Shown one piece after another: positions 1 to 8,671 of a DNA stretch of 64,000 nt (position 1 is its first letter; every line of letters begins with the position of its first letter). A model generated the notes under the pieces. The model saw only the letters and a list, made by a program, of their open reading frames with translations. It searched no databases and was not told the DNA's origin. The stretch comes from Cupriavidus sp. WKF15. GTDB taxonomy: Bacteria > Pseudomonadota > Gammaproteobacteria > Burkholderiales > Burkholderiaceae. Both the position numbers and the translations under genes were made by a program. The stretch is from contig NZ_CP119572.1 in NCBI RefSeq assembly GCF_029278605.1, positions 1,240,001-1,304,000 of the forward strand, written 5' to 3'.

Positions 1-1572
1 GCCGAAGCGGAAATGGCCAAAGTAGGCGAATGATGCAAGCTGGGCATTGCCCATGCGAATCGGTTGCACGCACTGGTACGTGGGCGGCAGCGCCATGGCG
101 GCGGCCTCGACGACGTCGCGGTAGGTCTTGCCGTAGTTGATCGACGGCAGCCACAGCGTCATGGCTATGACCCACATCAGCGTGGTGCCGGCGGCGGAGA
201 TCACTACCGGGCGCCAGATCTGCTTGGGCGCCCGCGACAGCCGCCAGCGTACGACCAGCACCCAGGCCACTGTGACCAGCAAGGCGAAGATGACCGAGGA
301 AAGCTTGAAGTGGTGCTGGAAGCCGGGCAATTGCCGGAAGACGTTGCTCGCGATGCGCGGCGGCCATCCCGTGGTCTTGGCGACCCACAGGAACCACACC
401 GTGCCGCCGAAAATGGTGAAGAAGAGCAGCGCGAACCAGTCGATTGCGTTGATCACGCCGCGCGCGAGCGTAGGCAGTGCGAACGCGCCGAGCATCGCCA
501 TCGGCGGCAGCAGCAGGATGAACTGCGCATCGCTGGCATTGGTCTGCAGGAACAGCAGCACCAGTGTCGGCAGCAGCAGCGCCAGCGGCAGCGCGACATG
601 CGGGGCGCGGCGCATGCCGGCCCACGCTACCCAGGCCCAGGCCGCGATTGGCCAGACCGGCCATGCGTACAGGAACAGGTTGCGCATATTGAAGCCGAAC
701 GTCTGCATGTTCGGCGCGCCGTAGCTGCGACGGTCATAGCGGGCCCACTCGCGGATGAACGTCACGGCCTCGCTCCGGTCCGGGGTGCCGAAATACGCGG
801 CGGCGAGCCATGCCGCGACAATCAGCAGGGCCAGCGGCACGCCGATAGCCGCCAGACGCCGCCAGGGCAGCGGGGCGCAGACGGCTGCGCAGATCACCGC
901 GGCAACCAGCAAGGCAAGGGGCAGGATCGGCCCGCTCGCCAGGGTCAGCGCGCCCAGGCCGAGCCCGAACACCAGGCTGCCATGTATGGGCTTGTCGAGG
1001 CTACGCACCAGTCCGTAAAGGATCATGGCAATCAGCGCGACCTGGCCGACCTGCGCGGTCGTCTCATGGCCGCGGACCGCCAGCCCCACGCAGGCCAGGA
1101 ACACCAGCAGGGCGCCGTCAGCCAGCGTGCGGCCATAGTCGCGCGCGCTGGGCTGGCCGCCAAAGGCATAGGCGAACGGCTGGACCTCGTCTCGGCGCCC
1201 GAGCAGGTAGGTGGTGTACCAGATAAAAGCGCAGGTACCGAAGAAGCACAGCGCCGTAGCCAGGCGCGACGCATCGGGAGCGCCAAGCCAATTGCCGAAC
1301 AGGCGAATCATGGCCGCGCCGATCCAGAAGACCAGCGGACCATCGTCGGTGAACGGGCGCCCGGCGATGTTGGGCATCAGCCAGTCATGCGCGCCGCCCG
1401 TCGCCAGTTGCCACATCACGCCGAAACCGGCCGCATCCTCGTTCTTCCACGGGTCGCGGTGGAACAGGCCGGTCAGCCCGTAGATGATGCAGATCGCCAG
1501 CAGCAGGGCGCGCGGCAACGCGCCCGTTGCGGCGGCGGTCAACTGAACGGGAGAAGTCTTGGCTTCACGCAT
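1..1572 (-). CDS. GT39/ArnT-like membrane glycosyltransferase, 3' end outside window
   Basis: The minus strand is open from an ATG at 1572 to the window edge (524 codons, no stop). The protein is very hydrophobic with repeated membrane segments from about residue 21 onward. Near the N-terminus it has the acidic/aromatic periplasmic loop of PMT/ArnT-type glycosyltransferases (HRDPWKNEDAAG at about 38-49, then FTDDGPLVFW). Family members move a sugar from a polyprenyl phosphate to lipid A or another envelope acceptor on the periplasmic side of the inner membrane. The donor and acceptor cannot be told from this fragment. The long plus-strand ORFs over this region are GC-rich shadows. Family confidence is good; ArnT itself is not established. 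Confidence 0.8.
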   Translation of the reverse strand, partial: MREAKTSPVQLTAAATGALPRALLLAICIIYGLTGLFHRDPWKNEDAAGFGVMWQLATGGAHDWLMPNIAGRPFTDDGPLVFWIGAAMIRLFGNWLGAPDASRLATALCFFGTCAFIWYTTYLLGRRDEVQPFAYAFGGQPSARDYGRTLADGALLVFLACVGLAVRGHETTAQVGQVALIAMILYGLVRSLDKPIHGSLVFGLGLGALTLASGPILPLALLVAAVICAAVCAPLPWRRLAAIGVPLALLIVAAWLAAAYFGTPDRSEAVTFIREWARYDRRSYGAPNMQTFGFNMRNLFLYAWPVWPIAAWAWVAWAGMRRAPHVALPLALLLPTLVLLFLQTNASDAQFILLLPPMAMLGAFALPTLARGVINAIDWFALLFFTIFGGTVWFLWVAKTTGWPPRIASNVFRQLPGFQHHFKLSSVIFALLVTVAWVLVVRWRLSRAPKQIWRPVVISAAGTTLMWVIAMTLWLPSINYGKTYRDVVEAAAMALPPTYQCVQPIRMGNAQLASFAYFGHFRFG

Positions 1573-1659
1573 CGGCGGATCGGTTCGGCAGCGCGGGACG
1601 GGCCCGGCAGCGGCAAGCGAGTGACGGCGCCAGGGCCGGAACGGTGGGAAGGCACAAAT

Positions 1660-1689
1660 GCAAAGAGGCAGCCGCTGCTGCCTCTTTGC
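1660..1689 (-). terminator. Hairpin after rpmE2
   Basis: A perfect 13-bp stem (GCAAAGAGGCAGC with its complement) and a 4-nt loop lies downstream of the rpmE2 stop. On the minus strand it is followed by ATTTGT, a weak U-tract. It sits between rpmE2 and the start of the glycosyltransferase gene, so it probably ends rpmE2 transcription. Confidence 0.65.
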
Positions 1690-1753
1690 GGGTCTGCATG
1701 GCACCGGAACATCTGTCCGCTGGCGCCACGCAAACGGGTGTTCGCAGGAGCGA

Positions 1754-2014
1754 TTACTTCGCAGCCTTGCCCAGCTTGCTGCCGAACTTCTGGCGGAACT
1801 TTTCGACGCGGCCGGCGGTGTCCATGATCTTCTGGGTGCCGGTGTAGAACGGGTGCGATTCCGACGAGACTTCGATCTTGGCCAGCGGGTATTCCTTGCC
1901 GTCCTTCACGATCGTGTCCTTGGTCTGGATGGTCGAACGCGTGATGAAGCTGAAGTCGCTCGACATGTCCTGGAACACGACTTCGCGGTAATTCGGGTGG
2001 ATGCCTTCTTTCAT
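1754..2014 (-). CDS. rpmE2: Ribosomal protein bL31, type B (zinc-free)
   Basis: 86 residues starting [16 protein letters not shown], a typical L31 start. The ATG at 2014 was chosen over the upstream in-frame start because it has a good ribosome-binding site (AGAAAGGA) and matches the family N-terminus. There is no Cys, so the zinc ribbon of the C+ L31 form is absent. This is the type B paralogue, which in other bacteria replaces the zinc form during zinc limitation. No Zur site was recognised upstream. It bridges the subunits of the 70S ribosome. The gene is monocistronic, with a hairpin after its stop. Confidence 0.95.
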   Translation of the reverse strand: MKEGIHPNYREVVFQDMSSDFSFITRSTIQTKDTIVKDGKEYPLAKIEVSSESHPFYTGTQKIMDTAGRVEKFRQKFGSKLGKAAK

Positions 2015-2188
2015 GGTGATTCCTTTCTGGTTGGGTAGCCAGTCCGTTGCGCGCTGCCGGCACACTGCCGAGGTGCGAGACGAACCACTTGCCGATTACG
2101 GGCAAACCGGGATTATGGCAGAAAAGCAATGGCTTGGGGAAGCGCGGCCGCAATTCGCGTCGAACCGGCCAGCGCCGGAATCGGCAGC

Positions 2189-3046
2189 TTACACCGATGC
2201 GCCGGCGGGATCCTGCCGGAAGAACGTGGCCAGGCATTGGTAGATCACGGGCCAGTGACGTTTCAGGCCTGCTGGTTCGACGAAAAATGCTTCGGCCGTC
2301 ACTGCAAAGAACTCGCTAGGGGCTTCGCAGCCATACGGGTCGATCAGGCGGAGCGCAGGAGGCAGCCGTTCGGGATGCTCCCAGGCTTCAGCAGGGTGCC
2401 GATCCCAGGTTTCGGCGAACCGGTCGTACTCGGTCAGGAAAGTCTCGGCCCAGGCTTCGGCGTCGACGCCCGGGTGCAATATCCGCGAAAACGGCGGAAT
2501 GCCGTCGGGCTCGCCGTCGAGCATGTCCAGTTTGTGGGCAAATTCATGGACCACGACGTTGTACGTGTCGGCGGGCACATCGTGCCCGGTATCGGCACCG
2601 CCGCCGGGGGTGTCGACATCGGGCCAGGACAAGATGACCGGCCCATGTTCCCAGGCTTCGCCACTGGCTTCCTCGACGATGCCGTGAACCAGCCCGATTT
2701 CGTCCTGCACCGTACGCCGGATGATGAATTCGCCCGGGTACAACACGATGCCGTGCCAGCCACGATACCACTCGATGCCCAGACGCAGGATGGGCACGCA
2801 AGCCTGTACCGCGACGCTGACCACCATGTCGTCGGTCAGCGGCAGTTCGTGCGCGGTGGAGTATTCCTTCTCTGCGATGAAGAGCGTGGCCAGTTCGCGC
2901 AGCGCTCGCAGGTCGTCCTCGGCGTAGCGCTGCACGAACGGCAGTGCCGACACGGTGCGCTCCCACAGCGCATCGGGGATGGCGTAGTGCTCGAGCTTGC
3001 GGGCTTTCGAGCGGGTGCGCAGGAATTGGGTCAGTTTGCCAAGCAT
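2189..3046 (-). CDS. mtfA: MtfA-like zinc peptidase (Mlc titration factor family)
   Basis: 285 residues from the ATG at 3046; the 13 residues of the longer reading frame are unlike the family. The HEFAH zinc-binding motif is at 167-171, and a downstream Glu in SEFFAVTAEAFF (about 244) is the expected third ligand, giving a gluzincin-type site. In E. coli MtfA binds and inactivates the glucose repressor Mlc and has aminopeptidase activity. Here the true partner is unknown because many Burkholderiales lack a clear Mlc/PtsG system. It lies downstream of rho but is separated from it by a strong terminator, so it is probably transcribed on its own. Confidence 0.88.
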   Translation of the reverse strand: MLGKLTQFLRTRSKARKLEHYAIPDALWERTVSALPFVQRYAEDDLRALRELATLFIAEKEYSTAHELPLTDDMVVSVAVQACVPILRLGIEWYRGWHGIVLYPGEFIIRRTVQDEIGLVHGIVEEASGEAWEHGPVILSWPDVDTPGGGADTGHDVPADTYNVVVHEFAHKLDMLDGEPDGIPPFSRILHPGVDAEAWAETFLTEYDRFAETWDRHPAEAWEHPERLPPALRLIDPYGCEAPSEFFAVTAEAFFVEPAGLKRHWPVIYQCLATFFRQDPAGASV

Positions 3047-3109
3047 GGTGCGGTGAGGGCCGGAAGCCGGGGCCGGCCCTGGCAATGCGACAAAAAAAGC
3101 GACAAAACA

Positions 3110-3134
3110 AAAAGGCGTGCCGCGGCACGCCTTT
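3110..3134 (-). terminator. Rho-gene intrinsic terminator
   Basis: The minus strand shows AAAAGGCGTGCC followed by its complement with almost no loop, then TTTTTGTTTTG. This is a strong intrinsic terminator 28 nt after the rho stop. The A-run on the other arm could also let it work in the opposite direction. Confidence 0.85.
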
Positions 3135-3161
3135 TGTTCGCTGGGCGAAGATGCCGGAGGC

Positions 3162-4424
3162 TTAGCCGCCTCTGCGCATCATATCGAAAAACTCTGCGTT
3201 GTTCTTCGTTGCCTTCATCTTGTCCAGGATGAATTCCATGGCCTGGACTTCGTCCATGTCGGAGATGAACTTGCGCAGGATCCAGATCTTCTGGAGGATG
3301 TCCGGCTTGATCAGCAGCTCCTCGCGGCGCGTGCTGGACTTGTTCAGGTTGATCGACGGATAGACGCGCTTTTCAGCAAGGCGACGCTCCAGGTGCACTT
3401 CCATATTGCCGGTGCCCTTGAACTCTTCGTAGATCACGTCGTCCATGCGGCTGCCGGTCTCGATCAGCGCGGTGGCGATGATGGTCAGCGAACCGCCTTC
3501 TTCCAGGTTGCGCGCGGCGCCGAAGAAGCGCTTCGGGCGCTGCAGCGCGTTGGCGTCGACACCGCCGGTCAGCACCTTGCCCGATGCGGGCACCACGGTG
3601 TTGTAGGCACGTGCCAGGCGGGTGATCGAGTCCAGCAGGATGACCACGTCGCGCTTCAGTTCGACCAGGCGCTTGGCCTTTTCGATCACCATTTCGGCGA
3701 CCTGCACGTGGCGGATGGCGGGTTCGTCGAAGGTCGAGGCCACGACTTCGCCGCGCACCGAGCGCTGCATTTCGGTCACTTCTTCCGGGCGCTCGTCGAT
3801 CAGCAGCACGAACAGGTCCGCTTCCGGATGATTGTTGGCGATCGCGTGTGCGATGTGCTGCAGCATCACGGTCTTGCCGGACTTGGGCGAGGCCACCAGT
3901 AGCGCGCGCTGGCCGCGGCCGATCGGCGCGATCATGTCGATGATGCGGCCGGTGATGTTCTCTTCGGCCCTGATGTCGCGTTCGAGCTGGAGCGGCCGGT
4001 TCGGGTGCAGCGGCGTCAGGTTCTCGAACATGATGCGGTTCTTCACCGCTTCGGGCGGCTGCCCGTTGACCTTGTCGACCTTGACCAGTGCAAAGTAACG
4101 CTCGCCGTCCTTGGGCGTGCGCACTTCGCCTTCGATCGAATCACCGGTATGCAGGTTGAAGCGGCGGATCTGCGACGGGCTGATGTAGATGTCATCCGTG
4201 CTGGCCAGGTACGAGGTTTCCGGCGAGCGCAGGAAACCGAAACCGTCTGGCAGAACTTCCAGCGTGCCGTCTCCGTAGATGGTTTCGCCCATCTTGGCGC
4301 GCTTCTTCAGGATCGCAAACATCAGTTCCTGTTTGCGCATCCGCTGTGCGTTGTCGATCTCGAGCGTTGCCGCCATTTCGAGAAGCGCAGACACGTGAAG
4401 CGATTTGAGTTCTGTCAGGTGCAT
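3162..4424 (-). CDS. rho: Transcription termination factor Rho
   Basis: 420 residues starting [18 protein letters not shown], the usual beta-proteobacterial Rho start; the frame is open 45 codons further upstream, but those residues are not Rho-like. Domains in order: N-terminal helix bundle, cold-shock-like primary RNA-binding domain with GFGFLR at 61-66, and the RecA-like ATPase with Walker A ASPKSGKT at 178-185, then the Walker B/Q-loop region. It is a hexameric RNA translocase that ends transcription of untranslated RNA. It follows trxA on the same strand (trxA-rho synteny) with 186 bp and a hairpin between, so it likely has its own promoter. Confidence 0.97.
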   Translation of the reverse strand: MHLTELKSLHVSALLEMAATLEIDNAQRMRKQELMFAILKKRAKMGETIYGDGTLEVLPDGFGFLRSPETSYLASTDDIYISPSQIRRFNLHTGDSIEGEVRTPKDGERYFALVKVDKVNGQPPEAVKNRIMFENLTPLHPNRPLQLERDIRAEENITGRIIDMIAPIGRGQRALLVASPKSGKTVMLQHIAHAIANNHPEADLFVLLIDERPEEVTEMQRSVRGEVVASTFDEPAIRHVQVAEMVIEKAKRLVELKRDVVILLDSITRLARAYNTVVPASGKVLTGGVDANALQRPKRFFGAARNLEEGGSLTIIATALIETGSRMDDVIYEEFKGTGNMEVHLERRLAEKRVYPSINLNKSSTRREELLIKPDILQKIWILRKFISDMDEVQAMEFILDKMKATKNNAEFFDMMRRGG

Positions 4425-4574
4425 AGACAAGGGGTACAGAAGGCCCGGACGGGCGAGACCTAGAGGGAAGGGGGAAAGAAATGAGCGAACGCTCGGGGAA
4501 GTTGTTGGTGGCATCTTAGCACAATCCGACCGGGGCGCCAGAGGGTGGCGCACGCACATCGGATCGTGGGAAAC

Positions 4575-4598
4575 CCGGAGCCCATGCCAGGGCTCCGG
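4575..4598 (-). terminator. Hairpin after trxA
   Basis: A 9-bp stem CCGGAGCCC/GGGCTCCGG with a 6-nt loop lies just after the trxA stop, followed on the minus strand by GGTTTCCC. The short U-tract suggests only partial termination before rho. Confidence 0.5.
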
Positions 4599-4609
4599 CA
4601 GGCAAGCGC

Positions 4610-4936
4610 TTACAGGTTGCCGTCGAGGAACGCCGTGAGCTGCGACTTGGACAGTGCGCCGACCTTCTGGGCCGCGACTGCACCATTCTTGAACAGGATC
4701 AGTGTCGGGATGCCGCGGATGCCGAACTTGGCGGGCACTTGCTGGTTCTCATCGACGTTGATCTTGGCGATCTGCAGCTTGTCGCCGTAATCCTTGGCCA
4801 CTTCGTCCAGGATCGGGGCGATCATCTTGCAGGGGCCGCACCATTCCGCCCAGAAGTCGAGCAGGACCGGCTTGTCGGACTGGAGGACGTCGGCGTCGAA
4901 CGAGGCGTCGCTCACATACTTGATTTGTTCACTCAT
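4610..4936 (-). CDS. trxA: Thioredoxin 1
   Basis: 108 residues, the normal thioredoxin length, with the redox motif WCGPC at 32-36 and the conserved cis-Pro region [14 protein letters not shown]. It is the cytoplasmic dithiol reductant for ribonucleotide reductase, PAPS reductase, peroxiredoxins and others. It sits upstream of rho in the conserved trxA-rho order. On the minus strand a TTGACA-like hexamer lies at 4967-4972, about 30 bp before the start, but no convincing -10 at the right spacing was found. Confidence 0.97.
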   Translation of the reverse strand: MSEQIKYVSDASFDADVLQSDKPVLLDFWAEWCGPCKMIAPILDEVAKDYGDKLQIAKINVDENQQVPAKFGIRGIPTLILFKNGAVAAQKVGALSKSQLTAFLDGNL

Positions 4937-5370
4937 GGCGGAAAACCTCTGGTTTCGCTCAGTTTATGTCAATGGTTGGGAATGGCCGAACTGCTACCTT
5001 ACATGAGAATCTCCGGATTCGCCTGACGGCGCCTGGCGGAGATTCGCCGCGGCGGCCGCTGTCGCGCCCCGGTTTCGTCGATATGTTACCAGTTTGCGGA
5101 TTTTCAAGACGGCTCCCCAAAGGCCCCGTTAGCGGCCCGGATAATCTCAGGCGGTGCTTATATTCTGCCTTGGATTTCCGGTTCGCATGAATGGTTGTTT
5201 CAATGGGGCCAAGAGATTCCGGCAATCGATCATGTGGGACAAGCGGCACTTTCGAGTGCGCTGGCGCTCTGCCCGGATTTGACCGACGTGTGCCTGATGC
5301 GCCCGCCGGACGCGTAGAATAGAAGGGCAGCAATTCCTGCGCGCCATGCGCCATTGACAAGGCCATCGAC
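4937..5370. other. 434-bp divergent intergenic region between trxA and the 91-aa gene
   Basis: No ORF with family features and no recognisable RNA gene was found here. It must carry the trxA promoter (minus strand) and the promoter of the small plus-strand gene. TAGAAT at 5315-5320 could be the -10 for the latter; the only good TTGACC (5279-5284) is 30 bp away, too far to pair with it. Base composition is somewhat less GC-rich than the flanking genes. Confidence 0.5.
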
Positions 5371-5646
5371 ATGACTCCCGATTCCCGCAAGCCCACGCAG
5401 CCCGACGCCGAGCCGGCGTCTCCGGATGTGGAACACCTGAGCGACGCGCTGGATCACATCAGCAGCGCGGTCGAGACGGACAGCATCGCCAGCGGCGCGG
5501 CCAAGGGGCTGGTGTACAGCATCATCGAGACACTGGGCACGCTGGTCGGCGACCCGGACCTGCCTGAACACGCGCGCTCGGGCTACGAAGGCCTGCTCGA
5601 AACGGCGCGCGAGATCCGGGCGCGGCTGGAGCGTCGTTCGGACTGA
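5371..5646 (+). CDS. Small uncharacterised protein, 91 aa
   Basis: I do not recognise this gene. It has an ATG start, an acidic Pro-rich N-terminus (about 1-20), then a probably all-helical body (HLSDALDHISSAVETDSIAS, GLVYSIIETLGTLV) ending in a charged helix (REIRARLERRSD). There is no signal peptide, membrane segment, Cys or known motif. Codon use with G/C at third positions matches its neighbours, which supports it being a real gene. It stands alone between trxA and the AddB-like nuclease gene, 157 bp upstream of the latter. A cytoplasmic helical protein is the most that can be said. Confidence 0.6.
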   Translation: MTPDSRKPTQPDAEPASPDVEHLSDALDHISSAVETDSIASGAAKGLVYSIIETLGTLVGDPDLPEHARSGYEGLLETAREIRARLERRSD

Positions 5647-5803
5647 TCCGGCGCGGGGCCACCCGCTCGGACTTCAAATCGCGCCCCGAACCGTGCGTTG
5701 TGCGGGAAGCGGGGCTTCGTTGCTTTCGCCATTGCCGTTGCTTGCGTCCCTTGTTTCCACCCGTTCCCTTCCGCAGTCCGCGTAAGCCGCGGCGCCCGCG
5801 CCC

Positions 5804-8671
5804 ATGACGCCGCTGCGCTTTCGTCCCGGTCCGGACTTCCTTGACCAGGCCGCTGCGGCCGCCTGGCATTTCCTGGACCACTGCGGCGTGCCGCAAGCCG
5901 CCGCACACGTCGTCGTTCCGACCGCGGCGCAGATTCCCGGCGTGCGCATGGCACTCGATGCCGTGGCGCGCGCGGCCGGGCGGCCGCGGCTGCTGCCCCG
6001 CGTCCTGACGCTCGGCCACTGGCTGCTCGACCTGCCGCCCGATGGCACGCCGGTGCGAAGCCATCCCGCGCGCCTGCTGGCCGTGCAGCAGGCGGTGCGC
6101 GCGCAGGACTGGCTGAGGCGATCGTTCGGCGCGCAAACGGAATCCGCGGCGTGGGGCCTGGCGCAGACCCTGCTGTCGATCTGCGACGAGCTCAATACGC
6201 GCTGGCTCGAGGACGCCGCCGTGAGCGACGGCGAAGCCTTGGACGGCATGGACCGGGCGTCGCTGCTGCAGGGCGCGCTGGAACGCACCTATGCGCACCT
6301 GTCCGAGCGGCTGCTTGGCGAAGAGGCGCGCATCGTGCTGGCGTTCTGGCAGGCGCTGTCAGGTCCGGACGATCCTCTGCCTTCGCGCCGGCGCGCATTG
6401 CGCCAGCTCGCGCAGCAACTCTCGGGGCCGGTGGTCTGGGTCGGTCCGACACCGCCTACGCCGATCGAGACTGCCTTTTTGCGCGATGCCGCCGAGCTCG
6501 TGCCCGTGCTGGAGATCGGCTACGACTGGTCGGGTGACGGCGACGCCGAAGCTGCCGGCTGGTATGACACGCTGGTCGCCCTGTGGCCCGAAGCGCGTAT
6601 CGCGCATGACGATGATGCGCCGCCATTCGCGCAGGCCCTGCCAGTGCTGCCGCAAGCGCGGCCATCGATCCGCGTCATCGGCGCCGCCCGTTTCGAGGAT
6701 GAAGCGGCGGCCGCGGCCGATCAGCTTGTGCAATGGCTCAACGCGGGGCGCCGCAATATTGCACTGGTCGCGCACGATCGCGTCGTGGCAAGGCGAGTGC
6801 GGGCGCTGCTCGCCCGTGCCGGCGCGCCGGTGCGCGATGAGACCGGCTGGAAGCTGTCCACCACGCGCGCGGCCGCCGCGCTGATGCGCTGGTTCGACTT
6901 GCTGGTGCGCGATGGCGACACCGCTGCGCTGCTCGACTTGCTGAAGAGCCCGTTCTGCCTGCCCGAATTCCCGGACCGCGGCGTCGCCATCGCACTGATC
7001 GAGCGCCGCGTCCGCCGCGACAATATCAGCGGCGGATGGGACCGGCTACGCCACCTGTCCGGTGCACTGCCTGCGGCGCCGGCAGAAGCTGAAGACGCGG
7101 AAATCGAGCGCGCGGAAGCGGTGCGCCGCAGCGCGGGTCAACTACTTGTCGTGCTCGCCGATGAGGCCGGCCGCTGGCCGCGCGGCGTCGCGCAGCACCC
7201 TTTGTCGGTCTGGCTGGGCTGCCTGGACGGTACCCTCGACGCGCTCGGCATGCGCGCCGCGCTCGCCGCGGATGAGGCCGGCCGCCAGTTGCTTGACGCG
7301 CTGGCGCGGCTGCAGGACCTGCCATCGGACGAGACCAGTTCGCACGCCACGCTGTCGCAAGCGGAATTCCGCTCGATGCTGTCCGCGTTGCTGGAGTCGG
7401 TGGCGTACAAGGAGCCTTCGGCCAGCAGCGCGGCCCGGATCACCATCCTGCCGCTGAACGGTGCTCGCATGCGTCGGTTCGACGGCGTCGTGGTGGTGGG
7501 ATGCGACGACGCGCAACTGCCGTCGAGCGCTGCGGAGCTGATGTTCTTCTCCAACCAGATGCGCCGCGAACTGGAACTGGAAGACCGCGAAGCACGCTTT
7601 GCGCAGCAGGCCCGCGACCTGGCGGAAGTGCTGCTCAACAACGACGAGGTGGTGCTGACCTGGCAGCGCCTGGGCGGACGCGGCGAGCCCAGGCATGTGT
7701 CCGGCTGGATCGAGCGCCTGTCCGCGTGCTGCGCGCGCGCCGGTGTGACGCTTGAAGCGAGCATGGCGCCGCTCGTCCACCAGACGTTCGCCGACACGCG
7801 CGGCATGCCGGCGCCGTCGGCGCCGGAGCTGGTGCCGGCCCGTTGGAGCGCGCAGGCCTACAACATGCTGCGACGCTGTCCCTACCAGTTCTTTGCCGGC
7901 CGCATGCTGGGGCTGGCGGGGCTCGATGCCGTGAGCGAAGACCTGGAGAAGCGCGACATCGGCGAGCTGCTGCACCGCGTGCTGTTGCGCTACCACCGCG
8001 AACTGCAGGCGCGGCGCGAGCGCGGCGACGTGGTGCCGGAGGCGGCGCGGCTCGACCGGCTGCGCGAAATCTCGGACGACGTCTTTGGCGCGCTGATGGC
8101 CGAGGACGGCAACGCGATCGGCTACTACCGGCGCTGGTGCGAAGTGCTGCCGACCTATGTGTCGTGGCAGACCGGGCGCGAAGCGCAAGGATGGTTCTGG
8201 CGCGGCGGCGAGATCGACGCCGGCGTGGACTTGCCCATGCCCGACGGCAAGCCGATCCGGCTGAACGGCCGCATCGACCGGCTCGACCAGGGACCGGATG
8301 GCGCGCATGCCGTGCTCGACTACAAGACGCAGAGTGCGATGCGCCTCAAGCGCAAGACCAGCGAGGTCGAGGAGGATTGCCAGCTGCCGTTCTACGGCCT
8401 GCTGCGTGCCGATGCGGTCGGCGGAAGCTGGGTGGCGCTGGAGGGCGCGCGCGAAGGCGCCGCGGCGCCGCAGCGCGAAGTCGACCTGCCGGACTTCGAC
8501 GCCGCCGTGGCCTGGCTGGAGCGGCAGATGCGCGACGACGTCATGCGCCTGCGCCAAGGTGCGCGGCTGCCGGCGTTCGGCGACGCCTCGGCCTGTACGT
8601 ATTGCAGTGCCCGCGGCCTGTGCCGCAAGGGTTTCTGGGAATCCACCGCCGTGCCGGTGCTGACATCATGA
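5804..8671 (+). CDS. addB: AddB-like Fe-S PD-(D/E)XK nuclease of a helicase-nuclease pair
   Basis: 955 residues. The C-terminal third has the PD-(D/E)XK nuclease signature: GRIDRLDQ at about 822 and LDYKT at about 838. Four Cys are placed as in AddB iron-sulfur nucleases: one in RRCPYQFF (about 691) and three in CTYCSARGLC (about 930-939). The N-terminal two thirds are a degenerate UvrD-like fold without a clear Walker A, as expected for AddB. With the next gene it should form an AddAB/RexAB-type complex that resects double-strand breaks for RecA loading. Its stop overlaps the next start (ATGA), showing translational coupling. No good Shine-Dalgarno is visible at the only ATG start. Confidence 0.87.
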   Translation: MTPLRFRPGPDFLDQAAAAAWHFLDHCGVPQAAAHVVVPTAAQIPGVRMALDAVARAAGRPRLLPRVLTLGHWLLDLPPDGTPVRSHPARLLAVQQAVRAQDWLRRSFGAQTESAAWGLAQTLLSICDELNTRWLEDAAVSDGEALDGMDRASLLQGALERTYAHLSERLLGEEARIVLAFWQALSGPDDPLPSRRRALRQLAQQLSGPVVWVGPTPPTPIETAFLRDAAELVPVLEIGYDWSGDGDAEAAGWYDTLVALWPEARIAHDDDAPPFAQALPVLPQARPSIRVIGAARFEDEAAAAADQLVQWLNAGRRNIALVAHDRVVARRVRALLARAGAPVRDETGWKLSTTRAAAALMRWFDLLVRDGDTAALLDLLKSPFCLPEFPDRGVAIALIERRVRRDNISGGWDRLRHLSGALPAAPAEAEDAEIERAEAVRRSAGQLLVVLADEAGRWPRGVAQHPLSVWLGCLDGTLDALGMRAALAADEAGRQLLDALARLQDLPSDETSSHATLSQAEFRSMLSALLESVAYKEPSASSAARITILPLNGARMRRFDGVVVVGCDDAQLPSSAAELMFFSNQMRRELELEDREARFAQQARDLAEVLLNNDEVVLTWQRLGGRGEPRHVSGWIERLSACCARAGVTLEASMAPLVHQTFADTRGMPAPSAPELVPARWSAQAYNMLRRCPYQFFAGRMLGLAGLDAVSEDLEKRDIGELLHRVLLRYHRELQARRERGDVVPEAARLDRLREISDDVFGALMAEDGNAIGYYRRWCEVLPTYVSWQTGREAQGWFWRGGEIDAGVDLPMPDGKPIRLNGRIDRLDQGPDGAHAVLDYKTQSAMRLKRKTSEVEEDCQLPFYGLLRADAVGGSWVALEGAREGAAAPQREVDLPDFDAAVAWLERQMRDDVMRLRQGARLPAFGDASACTYCSARGLCRKGFWESTAVPVLTS

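Noticed and set aside
64..1827. 587-residue open frame on the plus strand
   Set aside because: Shadow of the GT39-like gene on the minus strand: extremely Arg/Gln/Gly/Ala-rich, no family motifs, and it crosses the rpmE2 terminator and stop.
7843..8667. Upstream extension of the addA frame (275 extra codons)
   Set aside because: It lies wholly inside addB in another frame; the ATGA overlap and helicase start support 8668.
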